DNA of 64,000 nt, from assembly GCA_037447655.1 (NCBI GenBank), contig JBBHKE010000439.1, forward strand, positions 1-64,000, in the 5' to 3' direction. The DNA is from Zygnema cylindricum. Lineage: Eukaryota; Streptophyta; Zygnematophyceae; Zygnematales; Zygnemataceae. A program made the position numbers and the translations under genes. The notes below the pieces were generated by a model. That model was not told where the DNA came from. It searched no databases and worked only from the letters and a program-made list of their open reading frames with translations. Below are positions 50,701-61,938 of this stretch, one piece after another. Within the stretch, counting starts at the first letter, position 1. Each line of letters starts with the position of its first letter.

Positions 50701-53700
50701 CATAAATTTTTCAGTGGAGAGGCCATTCCAGGGCCCAGGGCCCAAGTTCCCTAAACAAGAAACAAACTGCAGCTGTAGCTCAAGAACCTGAAGTGAAGGA
50801 ACAACTCCACAAGTTCAAACTTACTAGCCACAAACTAACTTTCAGGAGCTTGAGGTTCGTCTCCACTCTATGCATTCATTTCGCGGGTAATTCCTTGCCA
50901 TACAATGATCAGTGGATCACTATTTAATAAAAACATAATTAATTGAATTATCTTGCTAATCCACCGGAGTAGTTGATAAACGTTCTAGACAGAAATAAAA
51001 ACAAAAAATGCAAAGCTTCAGATGAATCTTTCCTCACATTTGCAGTATGGTGTAACTTCCAGTCAATAACTCAGACATACTCAGTCACCATTGACATTGA
51101 CTGTGGACATTCTTTAGTTTAAAGTGAACTGAGGTCAATCCAATAAAATCAAAATGTGTGGATTGTTCAAAGAAATGGTCCGCTTCATGTCCTCGTGGAG
51201 ATAAATGATCCATCTGTTGGCTCATTGGATATGTATAACAGAAATGCAACTCATACTCGTCTTAATCAATTACCCTCAAATGTGCGCAAAAAAATTGTGT
51301 CTGGCAGACTGCATCACCATAAATATCAGACTAGAGCTGGAAGCACCACCTGTCACGTTCAAAAAAGGAGTAACAAGTCAACATGACATCGAAGCCCACT
51401 CCTAACCCCAACGCAGCTTTGCTAGAGAGCTCCTGCCGCAGGGCCATCCTCCCGGTACCATGGTAAAGAACGACTCGAAACGAAGGACACCACCGCTGCA
51501 GCTCCCTCTGCCAGTTCTCCAAAAGAGAAGCTGGTGCTACAACGAGGTGAGGTCGGGGATCTTTATCCAAGCGCGACACAAGAGCCAAAAAGGTGATAGC
51601 CTGCTCAGGAGCACAAAAACATAAAGTTGTGAAAAGTTTGCAAATTATGTGCCTAGTCTCTGCACAAAGTGAGCCTTGACCGGAAGATGGCTGTAAATGC
51701 AAAAAAACTCTGAAGGCACAAAAGAGCTGTGGATTTGTCCCCGTTTGTATTCAAGGTTAACAACCAAGACCATAGCTACGGTTCTCAAGAATGTCAACTG
51801 TACCAATAAAACTGTAACAGTCTGCAGAGTGTTGAAATCAATGTTTCAATAAATTTCTTTCATCGTTATATGAAGTACTCTTATAGAGTTCTGCTGGAGT
51901 GAAAAAACGTACAGCACAAGCTGTGGTGCAAGGATGCAAGAAATAGAAAGCAAATAGTGCAAATCAGTAGCATCAGTGACAGTGCTAATTAAACAAAAGC
52001 TCAAAGACACATTTGAGACCTGGATAAAGACTTACCAAAATAAAGGGTTTCACCAGCCTACCTGTACAGTCTTCCCAAGGCCCATCTCATCGGCCAGAAT
52101 TGCTGCATGTCAATTCAAAAATCAACAGAATGAGCTAACAAGCCACATGTGAGCAAAACAGGCCCATGTCAAGCACTCTCATTCCAGGAAGAAATCATAC
52201 GAACACCTGCTGTGCACCACCTATTTGAAATAGCAGCCCTTTTCACCAGTCCATTGTACAGCAAAAGACAATATTCAACTGGAACTTGTTCATTGTAGAT
52301 GGAGACCATTGTCTACCTCAACCATGAATACGAAATTCAAACCATAAATCATCCTACCTAATGTTCTACATATGTCATAGCCCAATACAAAAAGCCCTAA
52401 CCAGCCAGTTGATGACGGGGAACAAACCTCCTCCTACATTCTGTCGGAAGAGCAAAAGCAAAAAATTAACTCCCACGAGCTGATAGGGCTTCAGTTGCAC
52501 GTTGCCCTCACCACATGCTCTATCGACACCTGACTGGACAGAACAAGATAGGCAACCAACCAGGTTTTATTCCTGACTCCGCAGCAAGATCTAGATGACA
52601 AAGAGTGCACGAATTGGCAGTTGTAAGAGCTCTATTTGAGATGTACATCCTCTGGAAGTCGACTTCTAAACAAGTAAGTTGTAGCCAAACACAGCACATG
52701 TAGAATTTCAGGCAGTGTTTCACGTCCAATTGAAATGACAACACCATGAACCTTAACCTCATTTCCATACATGAGCTTCTGTCACATCTGTTACCCATCT
52801 TAAATGACTTACAGACAAAGCAGGCAAAGGTAGTCGAACACTCATGACAATTCAACAGTATCTTAAGGCTTGAAAACGCTATAGCCATCCCAGCAAATCT
52901 AAAATAAGCAAGGGGTAGCAAAAAAAACAAAAAACAAAAAAAAACATTTTTGACCAAGGATGTAAGCATTGGATGAACGAAAGGCATTCTATTTATTTTA
53001 GTCCACCTGCGACACAAGGCTCGCTGATGAAGGATCAACTTCTGCAAAACGATCTTGATGCGCCGGCTCGCTACTTGAAATTGAAGAGGATAATATCTCC
53101 CTCAAACTAAGAGCAATTGCTTCACATGTCAGCAACACTTCTTGAACTGGATCCACTTCTCCCTCATCCTCCATATCGTCTTGTGAGCCAACACCAGCAT
53201 GATCATGAATGACTGCCTGCAATTTATGTTCCGCATCTGTCGACTTGTTTTTGTGATCGTATTTTGCCATCACGGATCCTCCTAATGCACAACCTTCCAT
53301 ACTAACAGAAGACCTTCTCCCTTGAGAGGTCGTGCAATCAGTATCTGCGATGCGGCTTACAGTTCCAGTCGAAGCCATTGAAGTGTGGAGCCTATCTGTA
53401 CCCACTTTTTCCTCCTCATCACTGTCATCGAGCACTACTCTTCTCTTCCCTACCTTCGCCTTCTTCACTGCCCTACCTGATTGTACACTGTTCTCGTCTT
53501 CATCCCACTCATCACTGAGATTTATGACAGCGTCATCCGCCGACCTACCTCTCATTCTCTTAGCCATCCCCTCTTCTTGGCCAATTTGTTTTCTTCCGGA
53601 ACACTGGCTTGCTTTTCTACCTTGAGCAACTGTTATATCCTCTGTCAAAATGGGAGCAGGGCATAAGTCTCCCTGATTCTGCGTTTCCCTTTCTCCCTCT

Positions 53701-54140
53701 TCCTCCTTGTAGAGCTTACGTCGACCACCTGCAAGCTCCTTAACAGGAGCTTTATGGACAAACTGGTCAAATGATGGTCGATGAAACTCTGAGGCACTAC
53801 TGCCGTCAATTAAACAAGCTTTTATTTTATCTATTGATTGATAGTGGTCTTGCAGCGTGTCCACTCCAGCCTTGCCTTTTCCGTTTGGAATTTTGCATCT
53901 CTCAAACTGTTCTGTTTCCAGCTTTTTTTTAAGCGGTCCTAAAACCCTTGATGCTTGAAGGCCAACTTGTGTACCATCCAGGTCTGAAAGTTCATCGTCC
54001 AGATCACTTACGTTACCTATAGAATGTGCCTTCAGCTGAAGAGGATTTTTCTCTTTTTGCAGTGGAAGTGAACCGTTCTTCCTAGGCCCTGAAACATAAC
54101 GCCTCACACTCCGGCTGGCTCGGCCACTGTCAAAGTTCAT
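41735..54140 (-). CDS. CHR19: SNF2-family chromatin remodeller, CHR19/ETL1 (SMARCAD1/Fun30) type
   Basis: This is an ATP-dependent DNA translocase that remodels nucleosomes in the nucleus. Twelve exons join in phase: 54140-53007, 52533-52428, 52102-52062, 51600-51350, 50351-50171, 48779-48582, 45745-45572, 45146-44988, 44467-44390, 44276-44140, 43474-43256 and 41924-41735, giving 955 residues. Residues 1-378 are a charged, acidic and basic N-terminal region, longer than I expect for Arabidopsis CHR19. [16 protein letters not shown] precedes Walker A (DEMGLGKT, 418-425). DEAH is at 532-535, LTGTPLQND at about 561-569, LGPFVLRR in exon 6, [14 protein letters not shown] in exon 10, [15 protein letters not shown] from 845 and [11 protein letters not shown] at 875-885. 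The end, [20 protein letters not shown] then MGEILAALL, is the CHR19-type tail. All catalytic motifs look intact. A further 5' coding exon near 54504-54668 is possible. Confidence 0.94.
45747..48581 (-). other. Longest SNF2 intron, with a MITE-end fragment
   Basis: This 2.8 kb intron contains, at about 47050-47115, a fragment resembling the TACACCGTG...CGCTATTAGCGT family (TATATCGCTATTAGCGTGAA and an inverted TTTACGCTAATAAAAT). Nothing else is recognised. Confidence 0.6.
48780..50170 (-). other. SNF2 intron, no feature seen
   Basis: AT-rich intron. The introns at 41925-43255, 50352-51349 and 51601-52061 likewise show no recognised features. Confidence 0.6.
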
Positions 54141-55040
54141 CGTTTCAAAAGAACCGCACTCGATTACCAACGACTACAGAAACAGGGCAACAGACTTCGG
54201 AGTCTACACATTTTATTATTTTACCATCTGCAATAAAGGGCTGCCATCATGTCAACTTTTGAACGAGTATCAATGACCATATAGCAGCAAAAGTGAAAAA
54301 TTCACTTTGTGTTCGAAAAATGTGGAAGTGCATAAAAAATAAATAAAATAGCAATACAAAATAAATTTTGGGAATTGATTTTACATACGTCACTTTTGTT
54401 TGGGCACAACAGCGCCTTCGTCAGCGTGTACTATATGGTACATATTGTACAAATTTGGTTCAGGCGGAGTATTTGACGGCTAGTCAGTTGACTAGCCTTT
54501 GACCTTTGAAAACGTGTACGGCAACCGGTTAACTTCTTGCCGCGATTGTAACAAACGTCCTGCAGCATGTTCGAGATGGAAATATGCTTTAACGATCGCA
54601 GATCGCTTAGCCTGTAAAATCATCCGCCAAACAATTTCGTACTGTGACGGCAGGTCACCAATATACATAAAATTCAGAGCTTCTACTGTACTGTATCTTG
54701 ATACAATTTTACGGATAAAAAAAAAAAAAATTAACCGGGAGATTATAAACCCTCGGTTCAAATTCGTTGCACTACGCGGAGGCCAATGAAATGACCAGGA
54801 TGAAGTTTTCCGCCATTCACCGCTCCGAGAGTCACCTAACGAACGAAGGGAATAAAAAACGGGAAGAACAACAAAAATCGAGAATCCTTTTTTTCTTACT
54901 CTGTTTTACGCTTATCAAAACTTTTCTTGAACCAATTCACGAATTTGCACGAATCAATTACTTTTTGCGACGACAAAAAAAGTTTTTAGAAAATTTCATG
55001 ACAATTTTCGTAAATCTTGTACTTCTAATCATTTGCTTCA
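54141..55040. promoter_or_regulatory. Upstream region of the SNF2 gene
   Basis: This interval should hold the promoter and 5' untranslated region. A splice-acceptor-like CTGTTTCTGTAG on the minus strand ends at 54174, and a 55-codon open frame from ATG at 54668 ends at a GT donor after 54504. The first exon may therefore lie here. No TATA box was singled out. Confidence 0.4.
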
Positions 55041-55940
55041 GGGCGTGTTCCCATGTGTTCAAGTAAGGATTTTTTCCCGTCGTTTTCACAGAAAATGGGA
55101 CTTGCAACGAGAAATTATTAGGCCGTAGAAAAATGGGCAAAAGCACAAGTACATTTTGCGTCATCTTGGAACTTGGAAGGTACGACAATTTGGCGTTATT
55201 AACATCGCGACCCACTTCCAACTCATCTTCACACTTGCACTGGAAGCAAATCGCGACCTGATTTTTATCAAAATACTATCCTATTGACGAATAGAAAACC
55301 TGGATTGCACGCGTCAAACGTTTTCAAAAAAATTGAGCGACGGAGAGTACACTCTGATTTTTCCCCTGCTCGTCACGCGCATGCACGTACGAAAATGACG
55401 AGCATGTACGGAAAAAATCGTTGGGGTCTCGGACCTCCACTTTCATTCATGGGTCCTTTGCAAAATTATGTCGTCCTCGTCTCTCCCCCTCTTTCTCACT
55501 CGACCACTCCTCTTTCTCACTCGACCACTCCTCTTTCTCACTCGACCACTTCTCTTTCTCACTTATTTACACGAGATGCAGCAATAATAGTATCAAATAA
55601 AAGATATTTTTTTTCTTTTTTTTTTTTATAATTTTGGTCTTAGTTTGATGGCATATCGAATGATAAGAAAACGAAATCGGGAAGCCATGGTGGAAAATCT
55701 ACGTACTGATGACATCACATGGTAGCATGACTTCGCTATGTCACAAACCCTAAACATCTACAACCTCACAAAACCCTCGACGTCTACAACCGTCGCCGTT
55801 TTTGTAGAAGTCCCCAATTTTTGGAAGTTTCGTAGTTTCGTAGTCGTCTACATTTCGTTTCGTAGACTGTCGCACATTCTGTAGACGTCTACAATTGTCA
55901 CATATTTGAAGAAATGAAGGCGCAAGTAATGATCGACATA

Positions 55941-57203
55941 GGGTACGACCCCATGTAATCGTTACTTTGAAAAAGTATTTTGGAACGTAGTAAAGATTCT
56001 CCATACCATAGTTCAAAAGTAGGCGTTTTTATGGTAGGCCTTTGGTCGGCGCCTTTTTCGTAAGTTGTGTTATGGGCTTTTCATGTGATCTTCTTAGATC
56101 GCTACTTTGATCAGCGACCGTCCGATCGTCCGAATCTGACGGTGTAAGTAAAATATTTTGGTCCGAATGTTTTTATTGGTCCAATTTTTGGTCTGAATGT
56201 TTTAATGGGCCCGAATAGGTCCGTATACAATATGGGTCTTAAGGTCATATTGTATGTTTTGTATACAATAGGCATATTGTATGGGCCTACTTTCACCTAC
56301 TTTTGAACTATGCTCCATACTACTTTGAGGAGCGCCCCTATGTGCGAAAATGAAATCGGAACTTTGAAATGTGACGGTTGTAGACGTAGGTACAACTTGT
56401 GACGATTGAAAGCGACCATGAAACTTCCGACGATTAGTGACGCCAACAAAAACAGCGACAGTTGCAGACGCCTAGAGTTTTGTGTAATCGTACATGTTTG
56501 GGGTTTGGTGATATTATGACGTCACGCTCACTTGTGACAACGTCGACGTCACTGATTCAATAACTTACTGCCATGGTTTTCCAATCTCATTTTTTCTACT
56601 TTTCTCGCTCGACTTGCCATTAAAAAAAAACCTAAAAATTGTCAAAAATAATATTTTTAAAATATCTTTCATTTTATACCAATATTGTCATCTCATATTC
56701 TAAAAAGTGTGAGATTACAGCGATGGTGTGAGAGGGAGAGGGGGGAGGCGACGACTGCGCATAATTTTGCAAAGGACCCCATAAATGAAAGTGGAGGTCC
56801 GCGACCCCTGCAGATTTTTTTCCGTGCATGCGCATGACGGGCACGGAGAAAAATAGCGAGGACTCTCCCTCGTCCTAAAATTTTCACACTCTTGTGGCGC
56901 GTGCGTGGGTCATTTTTCATTCGCTGTTTGGGAGGTACTTGAACTAAAATCACCCCCTCGAGGTGATTTTGGATGAAGTTTTTTTTTGGGTTGGATTCTC
57001 TTGCCCAGGGGTCGGAAAGGGGAAAATGCCAAAATGCGTTCACATGAAGACAAACACGCCGTGCATCAAAAGTATGAATTGACGTTTACTTTATTTTGGT
57101 AAAAACGATTTTTTCGTACGGCTAAAGTTTTTGTCAAAGTTCCCTAAATTTTAGGGCCAAAAGACAGAGAAAAGTAGATACTTTAATACATAGGGATGTA
57201 CCC
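55941..57203 (-). mobile_element. Harbinger-like MITE nested inside 55041-57290
   Basis: The ends GGGTACGACCCCATGTAAT and (right, inverted) GGGTACATCCCTATGTATT are flanked by ATA at 55938-55940 and 57204-57206. The interior matches 985-1683 in reverse orientation. It is itself split by the element at 56007-56312. Confidence 0.85.
56007..56312. mobile_element. MITE with exact 8-bp duplication, innermost of the nest
   Basis: The ends CATAGTTCAAAAGTAGGCG and (inverted) CATAGTTCAAAAGTAGGTG are flanked by CTCCATAC at 55999-56006 and 56313-56320. The 8-bp duplication points to the hAT superfamily for this family. Confidence 0.93.
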
Positions 57204-57557
57204 ATAGGCACACTTTGAAAAGTACACCGTAAAATCTGCGCTAAAATCCAAAGTAACGTTTCAAAGTTTCGGTTACATGGGAAAACGCCCTCGGCTACAT
57301 GGCGAGAAAATGATTGGTCGGCTCAATTTCCCGCAGCTATCCCAATCATTGGTTGTCGCGACTATTATTTTTGCAGACCGTCACATTTTGCCCTAAGACG
57401 CGACTTTGGTCCCCCCCAAAAGTACCCGGATAGTGCCAACTGACCAACTCTGACTAGCGCAAAGGACATCTTGCACAATTTTCTCGGCTATGGAGCTCGC
57501 GCATTTTGCCATCAAAAAAGTTCGAATTTGTCGCAATCAAATCCATTAAGGTTATTA

Positions 57558-58521
57558 GGGTGACGTTCCGTCGGGAAAATTTGTAATTGTACGGCAAACA
57601 TTACGGGCTGATATGTTTTCATGTTTTGGATCAAAAGTAGGCGTTTCTATCGTAGGCCTTTTGTAGGCGCCTTTATCGTAAGTTGTGTTATGGGGGCTTT
57701 TCATGTGATCTTCTTAAATCGCTACTCTGATCAAAAACCGTCCGATCGTCCAAATCTGACGATAGTCCTAACTTAAGTTGTGTTATGGGCTTTTCATGTG
57801 ATCTTCTTAGATCGCTACTTTGTTCAGCGACCGTCAAATCTTCCAAATCTGACGGTTTAAATAAAAAAATACCTCAAAACTCACAAAAAAATATTTTTTT
57901 GTCCGAAGGTTTTTTCAAAATAGACATGACGTTTAATTCTCTATCGATCAATGTGCAACTCAACCCTGTTACTACTTGTTTTCATTTTGCGACCAATACA
58001 ATATGGGTCTTAAGGTCATATTGTATGTTTTGCGTACAATAGGCATATTGTATGGGCCAACTTTCACCTACTTTTGAACTATGTTTTGGACGATGTTCCA
58101 TCGTGTAGAGCCTGTAAACCTCGAAAATAGTGTGACGAAAGAGCGTTACGAAATAACTTTTGGATATTTGGTTGAATTTTGGTGGACACGCGTCCACTTT
58201 GGCCGAAGGTTCATATCATGTGCAAATTTTGTGGATGCCGGTGGTAGTCCATCGTGACACGTATCATTAATTTATTTATCATCCAGCGTGTCGCAACTTC
58301 TCCTCCTTGACCTCCTCGACCTCCTCGATGACAAAACCTATTGGAGAATGCCTCGAGTACGAATATCTAACGTTCACTCTTACCTCCCGGACCTTTGGAG
58401 AATAATGACAAAATAATGTGTAATGTTCTGTTGCAAATAAAACAAAATAGGTGGCACGGGCGTACGGCGAGGTTCTGATTTGTGTAAACAACCTCACTTT
58501 TCGTCTGATGGAACATCATCC
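57558..58521. mobile_element. Harbinger-like MITE carrying a nested hAT-like MITE
   Basis: The left end GGGTGACGTTCCGTCGGGAA follows TTA. The right end inverts to GGATGATGTTCCATCAGACG and is followed by TAA. It resembles the neighbouring element at 58528-60030 (shared TTTGTAATTGT and CGGCAAAC, and TAGAGCCTGTAAACC). It is split by 57631-58083. Confidence 0.75.
57631..58083. mobile_element. Nested MITE of the CATAGTTCAAAAGTAGG family
   Basis: The left end has lost CATAGT and starts at TCAAAAGTAGGCG. The right end is CACCTACTTTTGAACTATG. The flanks TTTTGGAT and TTTTGGAC are a near-exact 8-bp duplication. It has an internal duplication (AAGTTGTGTTATGGG...ATCTTCTTAGATCGC) at about 57678-57830. 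Confidence 0.8.
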
Positions 58522-58527
58522 TAATTA

Positions 58528-60030
58528 GGGTGAAGTTCCATCATACGTTTTTGTAATTGTGCGGCAAACTCTACAGACCAGGTCGATTGAGGGTAACCTT
58601 CCATCAGGCGAAAAGTGGGGTTGTTTACTGGAGAAAGTACCGTTCCGTACTAGGCCGTACTGTTTTTTTTTTTTTTTTTACAAAAGATGTTTACTAAAAA
58701 TTCGTTGAGATTCTCCAGACTTCTAAGAGAAAACTACCACCGTCCGATTTTCAATTTTCGACACAAACGCTTCTTGTTTCCAGTACGTAGCTAGTCTCCT
58801 CCGACTGTCCTCGGGAGGAGAGTTTGTGATTACTGGACGCGTGTTTTGGTCCACTTGTAAAGCCAGAGTCGATCCACGACAGACGTGAAGCAATAAACTT
58901 ACATGTGGCAATTGGAGTGTACCGTGTGACATAAATGCCAGCCTGTTCGACGACAAAAAAATCTTGGTTGTAAGACATCTTGTGACGTCTCTTTCATAAA
59001 TGTGCGATACAGCGATTCACGTACAAATGGTACATCCTTGGACATTTGTACAAACTTTAATTTTACAACGGTTTTCGTTGCCGATCATACCACAACAACC
59101 GTAAGAACGTTCATATTGTACATTAGCGTGACGCTACTAGATATTTTAATCGGCGTCCGCCCGTACACATACGCAGGTGCGATTTTGTCCTTTTGGAAAT
59201 GATGATTATTCCCGGGCGGCTCAACAGGTCCTACGTGGTACCAATCGCAATCTAACACCTCATTCACTGGCACGACCTGATGGAAGGGTGTTACAAATAT
59301 TACTGCCAGTAAACGTGTTCGTACGATTACTGGGAACGCCTGATGGAAGGTTACCCTGAGTCGAAGTTCCATCACGTAGAGTCTGTAAGCCACGTGTTCT
59401 AAATTGACTGGCGCCACGCAAGCTACGATCCGATATTGAATATCTTTCAGATTTTTAGCACCGACAAACTTAACTTCAAATCTTGACTTGCGTACCATGT
59501 ACCTACGTACGAAATAATCATACGACAAAACTTTTATACATTTTGCAGACGCTAGTCTGTACGCCAGCTCATTTGTTAGGGTTTCAGTTTTCGAACATAA
59601 CGAAAGTCCTTTGAGAGAAATAGTGTGACGAACAAAAGTTATCGAAAATAGCGTGACGAGGGAATGTTACGAAATTTTGTTTTTATTTTCCGTTGTATTT
59701 TGGAAACCGCGTGTCATGTGCAAATTTTAAGATTTTTTGTTGGTTTTCCATCATGACACGTAGCTTAATTGTCCACCGTGTCACAAACTTTTTTTTTCTG
59801 TATATGCCAACCCACCTCCTCGAGGTGGGTTGAGTGTCACAGAGAAAATTGAAGTGAACTCATCGCAGATGAACATCCGACGGCCAGTATTACCTCCAAG
59901 ACCTTCGGAGAGTATCGGCAAGATTCTAATGTTGTTTTTCGTATAAAAACAAAATAGGCGGTACGGTTTGGTACGGAGAGTCGCGGATTTCTGTAAAAAA
60001 CGCCACTTTTCGCTTGATGGAACTTCACCC
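58528..60030. mobile_element. Harbinger-like MITE carrying a nested relative
   Basis: The left end GGGTGAAGTTCCATCATACG and right inverse GGGTGAAGTTCCATCAAGCG are flanked by TTA at 58525-58527 and 60031-60033. It is split by 58591-59356. A hairpin CAACCCACCTC-CTC-GAGGTGGGTTG lies near 59808-59832. Confidence 0.88.
58591..59356. mobile_element. Nested Harbinger-like MITE with TGA duplication
   Basis: The left end GGGTAACCTTCCATCAGGCG equals the inverted right end exactly over 20 bp. TGA flanks it at 58588-58590 and 59357-59359. It closely resembles 170-920. Confidence 0.92.
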
Positions 60031-60729
60031 TTAAACGGTTCCTTATGCCGCTTAAAGGAAAAAGTATTATTTTCATATCAGGTTTTTTGGGGTTTTAATT
60101 TAGAGGTGCGGAAAAAGCGTTATCATCATTAATAGCGATTCACGTTGTAGTTTTAACCTTTTTTGAGGCGGTTGGGCGTTAACTTTCGCTCGAGATCCAC
60201 TTTTTTTTTTTTTTTTCGGAGGCACTTCACTTTAAGTTATCAAAGGAGCTGAAGGAAAAATCCAGGGTTTATAAATCTCAAATCAAGAAGGAATTATGAT
60301 GTATAATGCATTCAGAATTAAGTTGTAAAAAATTGTCATTTATGGCATAAATAGTAAAATTAGTTTAATGTTATTTTAATGTTTTCAATTTCACACCGGA
60401 CTTAACAATTAAGAATTCAATGGAAGATATAGATTTGAGCTTTCAAATTCAACTAACATCGTTCCTTCTCTGCAATATCCAGGCCATGATGAATATTTAT
60501 CATAAATTTATCAATTTATGCCAGTTTTGAAAATGTTTGTCTAACTTTATGACATTTAGAAATTCTACTTCAAACTTAGTATCCCTTTTTTAATTGAAAT
60601 GCAATCATATTTACACTAATGCTCATTATTTTCCGCCCCATTTCAAGCTTCACTATTATTCACTAGAGTGATAATTATAACTACAATTCAAACATCTTTT
60701 GAAAGAAAAAATAAGTTCCAGGCAAATAA
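60031..60729. other. Intergenic stretch with a MITE end fragment
   Basis: Near 60125-60150, TTAATAGCGATTCACGTTGTAG is the right end of the TACACCGTGAATCGC family. The remainder is AT-rich with nothing recognised. Confidence 0.55.
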
Positions 60730-61935
60730 GGGTAGTTTCGCATGTGCCAAAGTTACAGTTATTTTCTATCGTTTTCCTCCATAACTTATAAAAAAATGAG
60801 AAAATCCACAGCCGTACTAGAAAATTTTAATTACCGTCGTACAATTTGCTTTACCTTGAAACTTAACATGTACTAGTGTTTGTCCTCTAGGGCAATGCAA
60901 TTTGTCGTCTAGCGCATTTCGACCCACTTTCGCATCCTTTCAGCTCATCTTCAAACTTTATATAAAATCACCTCGCGAGGTGATTTTAAATAAAGTTCCA
61001 TGAGGTGAGCGAATAGGCAGATGTTGTCGTACGTGTCGGCAGTTTTTGACAATTTTTGTGCCGGTAGTACCAAAAAAGAAACCCACTGCACGTTTCCAGC
61101 CTGTGCGTGACTTTTTTCCGTGGGGTTTTTTCCGTACAGGGGTCGTGGAGGGGGTCTCGACCAATGGACGCCATTTCGCAAAAGCGAAGTCCATAAGAGC
61201 GCCTCTCTCTCTCTCTCCCTCTTTTGCTCCCACTGCCGCGTGTATCTCACAATTTTTGCAATGAAAAACGTCAATAGTGGTATCAAATGAAAGACCTCTA
61301 AAAAATATTTTTATTGACTATGTTTGGGCGTATTTGATGGCAAGAAATCCACTGCACGTTTCCAGCCTGTGCGTGACTTTTTTCCGTCCTTTCCGTACAT
61401 GGGCCGTGGAGGTGGTCTCGACCAACGGACGCCATTTCGCAAAAGCAAAGTCCATAAGAGCGCCTCTCTCTCCTGTTCCCACTACCGGCGTGTATCTCAC
61501 AATTCTTGCAATGAAAAACGTCAATAGTGGTATCAAATGAAAGATCTCTAAAAAAAAATTTATCGACTATGTTTGGTTGTATTTGATGGCAAGAAGAGTG
61601 AAAAAATACTAAAAAACAAATTCGGGAAACCATGGCGGAAATTATAGAATTTGTGACGTCGACGCTGTCATAATTTGAGCGTGACATCAAAATGTCACAA
61701 ACCCTAAACATTTACAATGTCACAAGTAGCTAGACGTCTACAACCGTCGCTATTTTGTAAACGTCATCAATTGTCGCGAGTTTTGTAGTCACAAATTACA
61801 CCCACATCTACATCCGTCACAATCTAAAGTATCGACTTCATTTCTTTACATACTAGAACTCTGAAAGTAGTACGGAGAATCTTCGCTAAATATCAAGTTA
61901 CAAGACCAAAGTTTCGGTTACATGCGAAGTTACCC
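60730..61935. mobile_element. Harbinger-like MITE with TAA duplication and internal tandem copy
   Basis: The ends GGGTAGTTTCGCATGTGCC and (right, inverted) GGGTAACTTCGCATGTAACC are flanked by TAA at 60727-60729 and 61936-61938. Positions 61083-61348 are repeated at 61349-61595. A perfect 26-bp palindrome lies at 60963-60988. Confidence 0.9.
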
Positions 61936-61938
61936 TAA

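Larger units (their letters stand above)
55041..57290 (+). mobile_element. Harbinger-like MITE, outer element of a three-level nest
   Basis: The ends GGGCGTGTTCCCATGTG and (right, inverted) GGGCGTTTTCCCATGTAACC pair. The flanks TCA and TCG are a near 3-bp duplication. Its own sequence is about 55041-55940 plus 57204-57290. The rest is the element at 55941-57203. Positions 55496-55562 hold a TCACTCGACCACTCCTCTTTC tandem repeat. Confidence 0.8.

Noticed and set aside
52520-53047. 175-codon minus-strand open frame as an extra SNF2 exon
   Set aside because: Exon 1 ends at 53007 and joins in phase and in family alignment directly to 52533, so most of this frame is intron.
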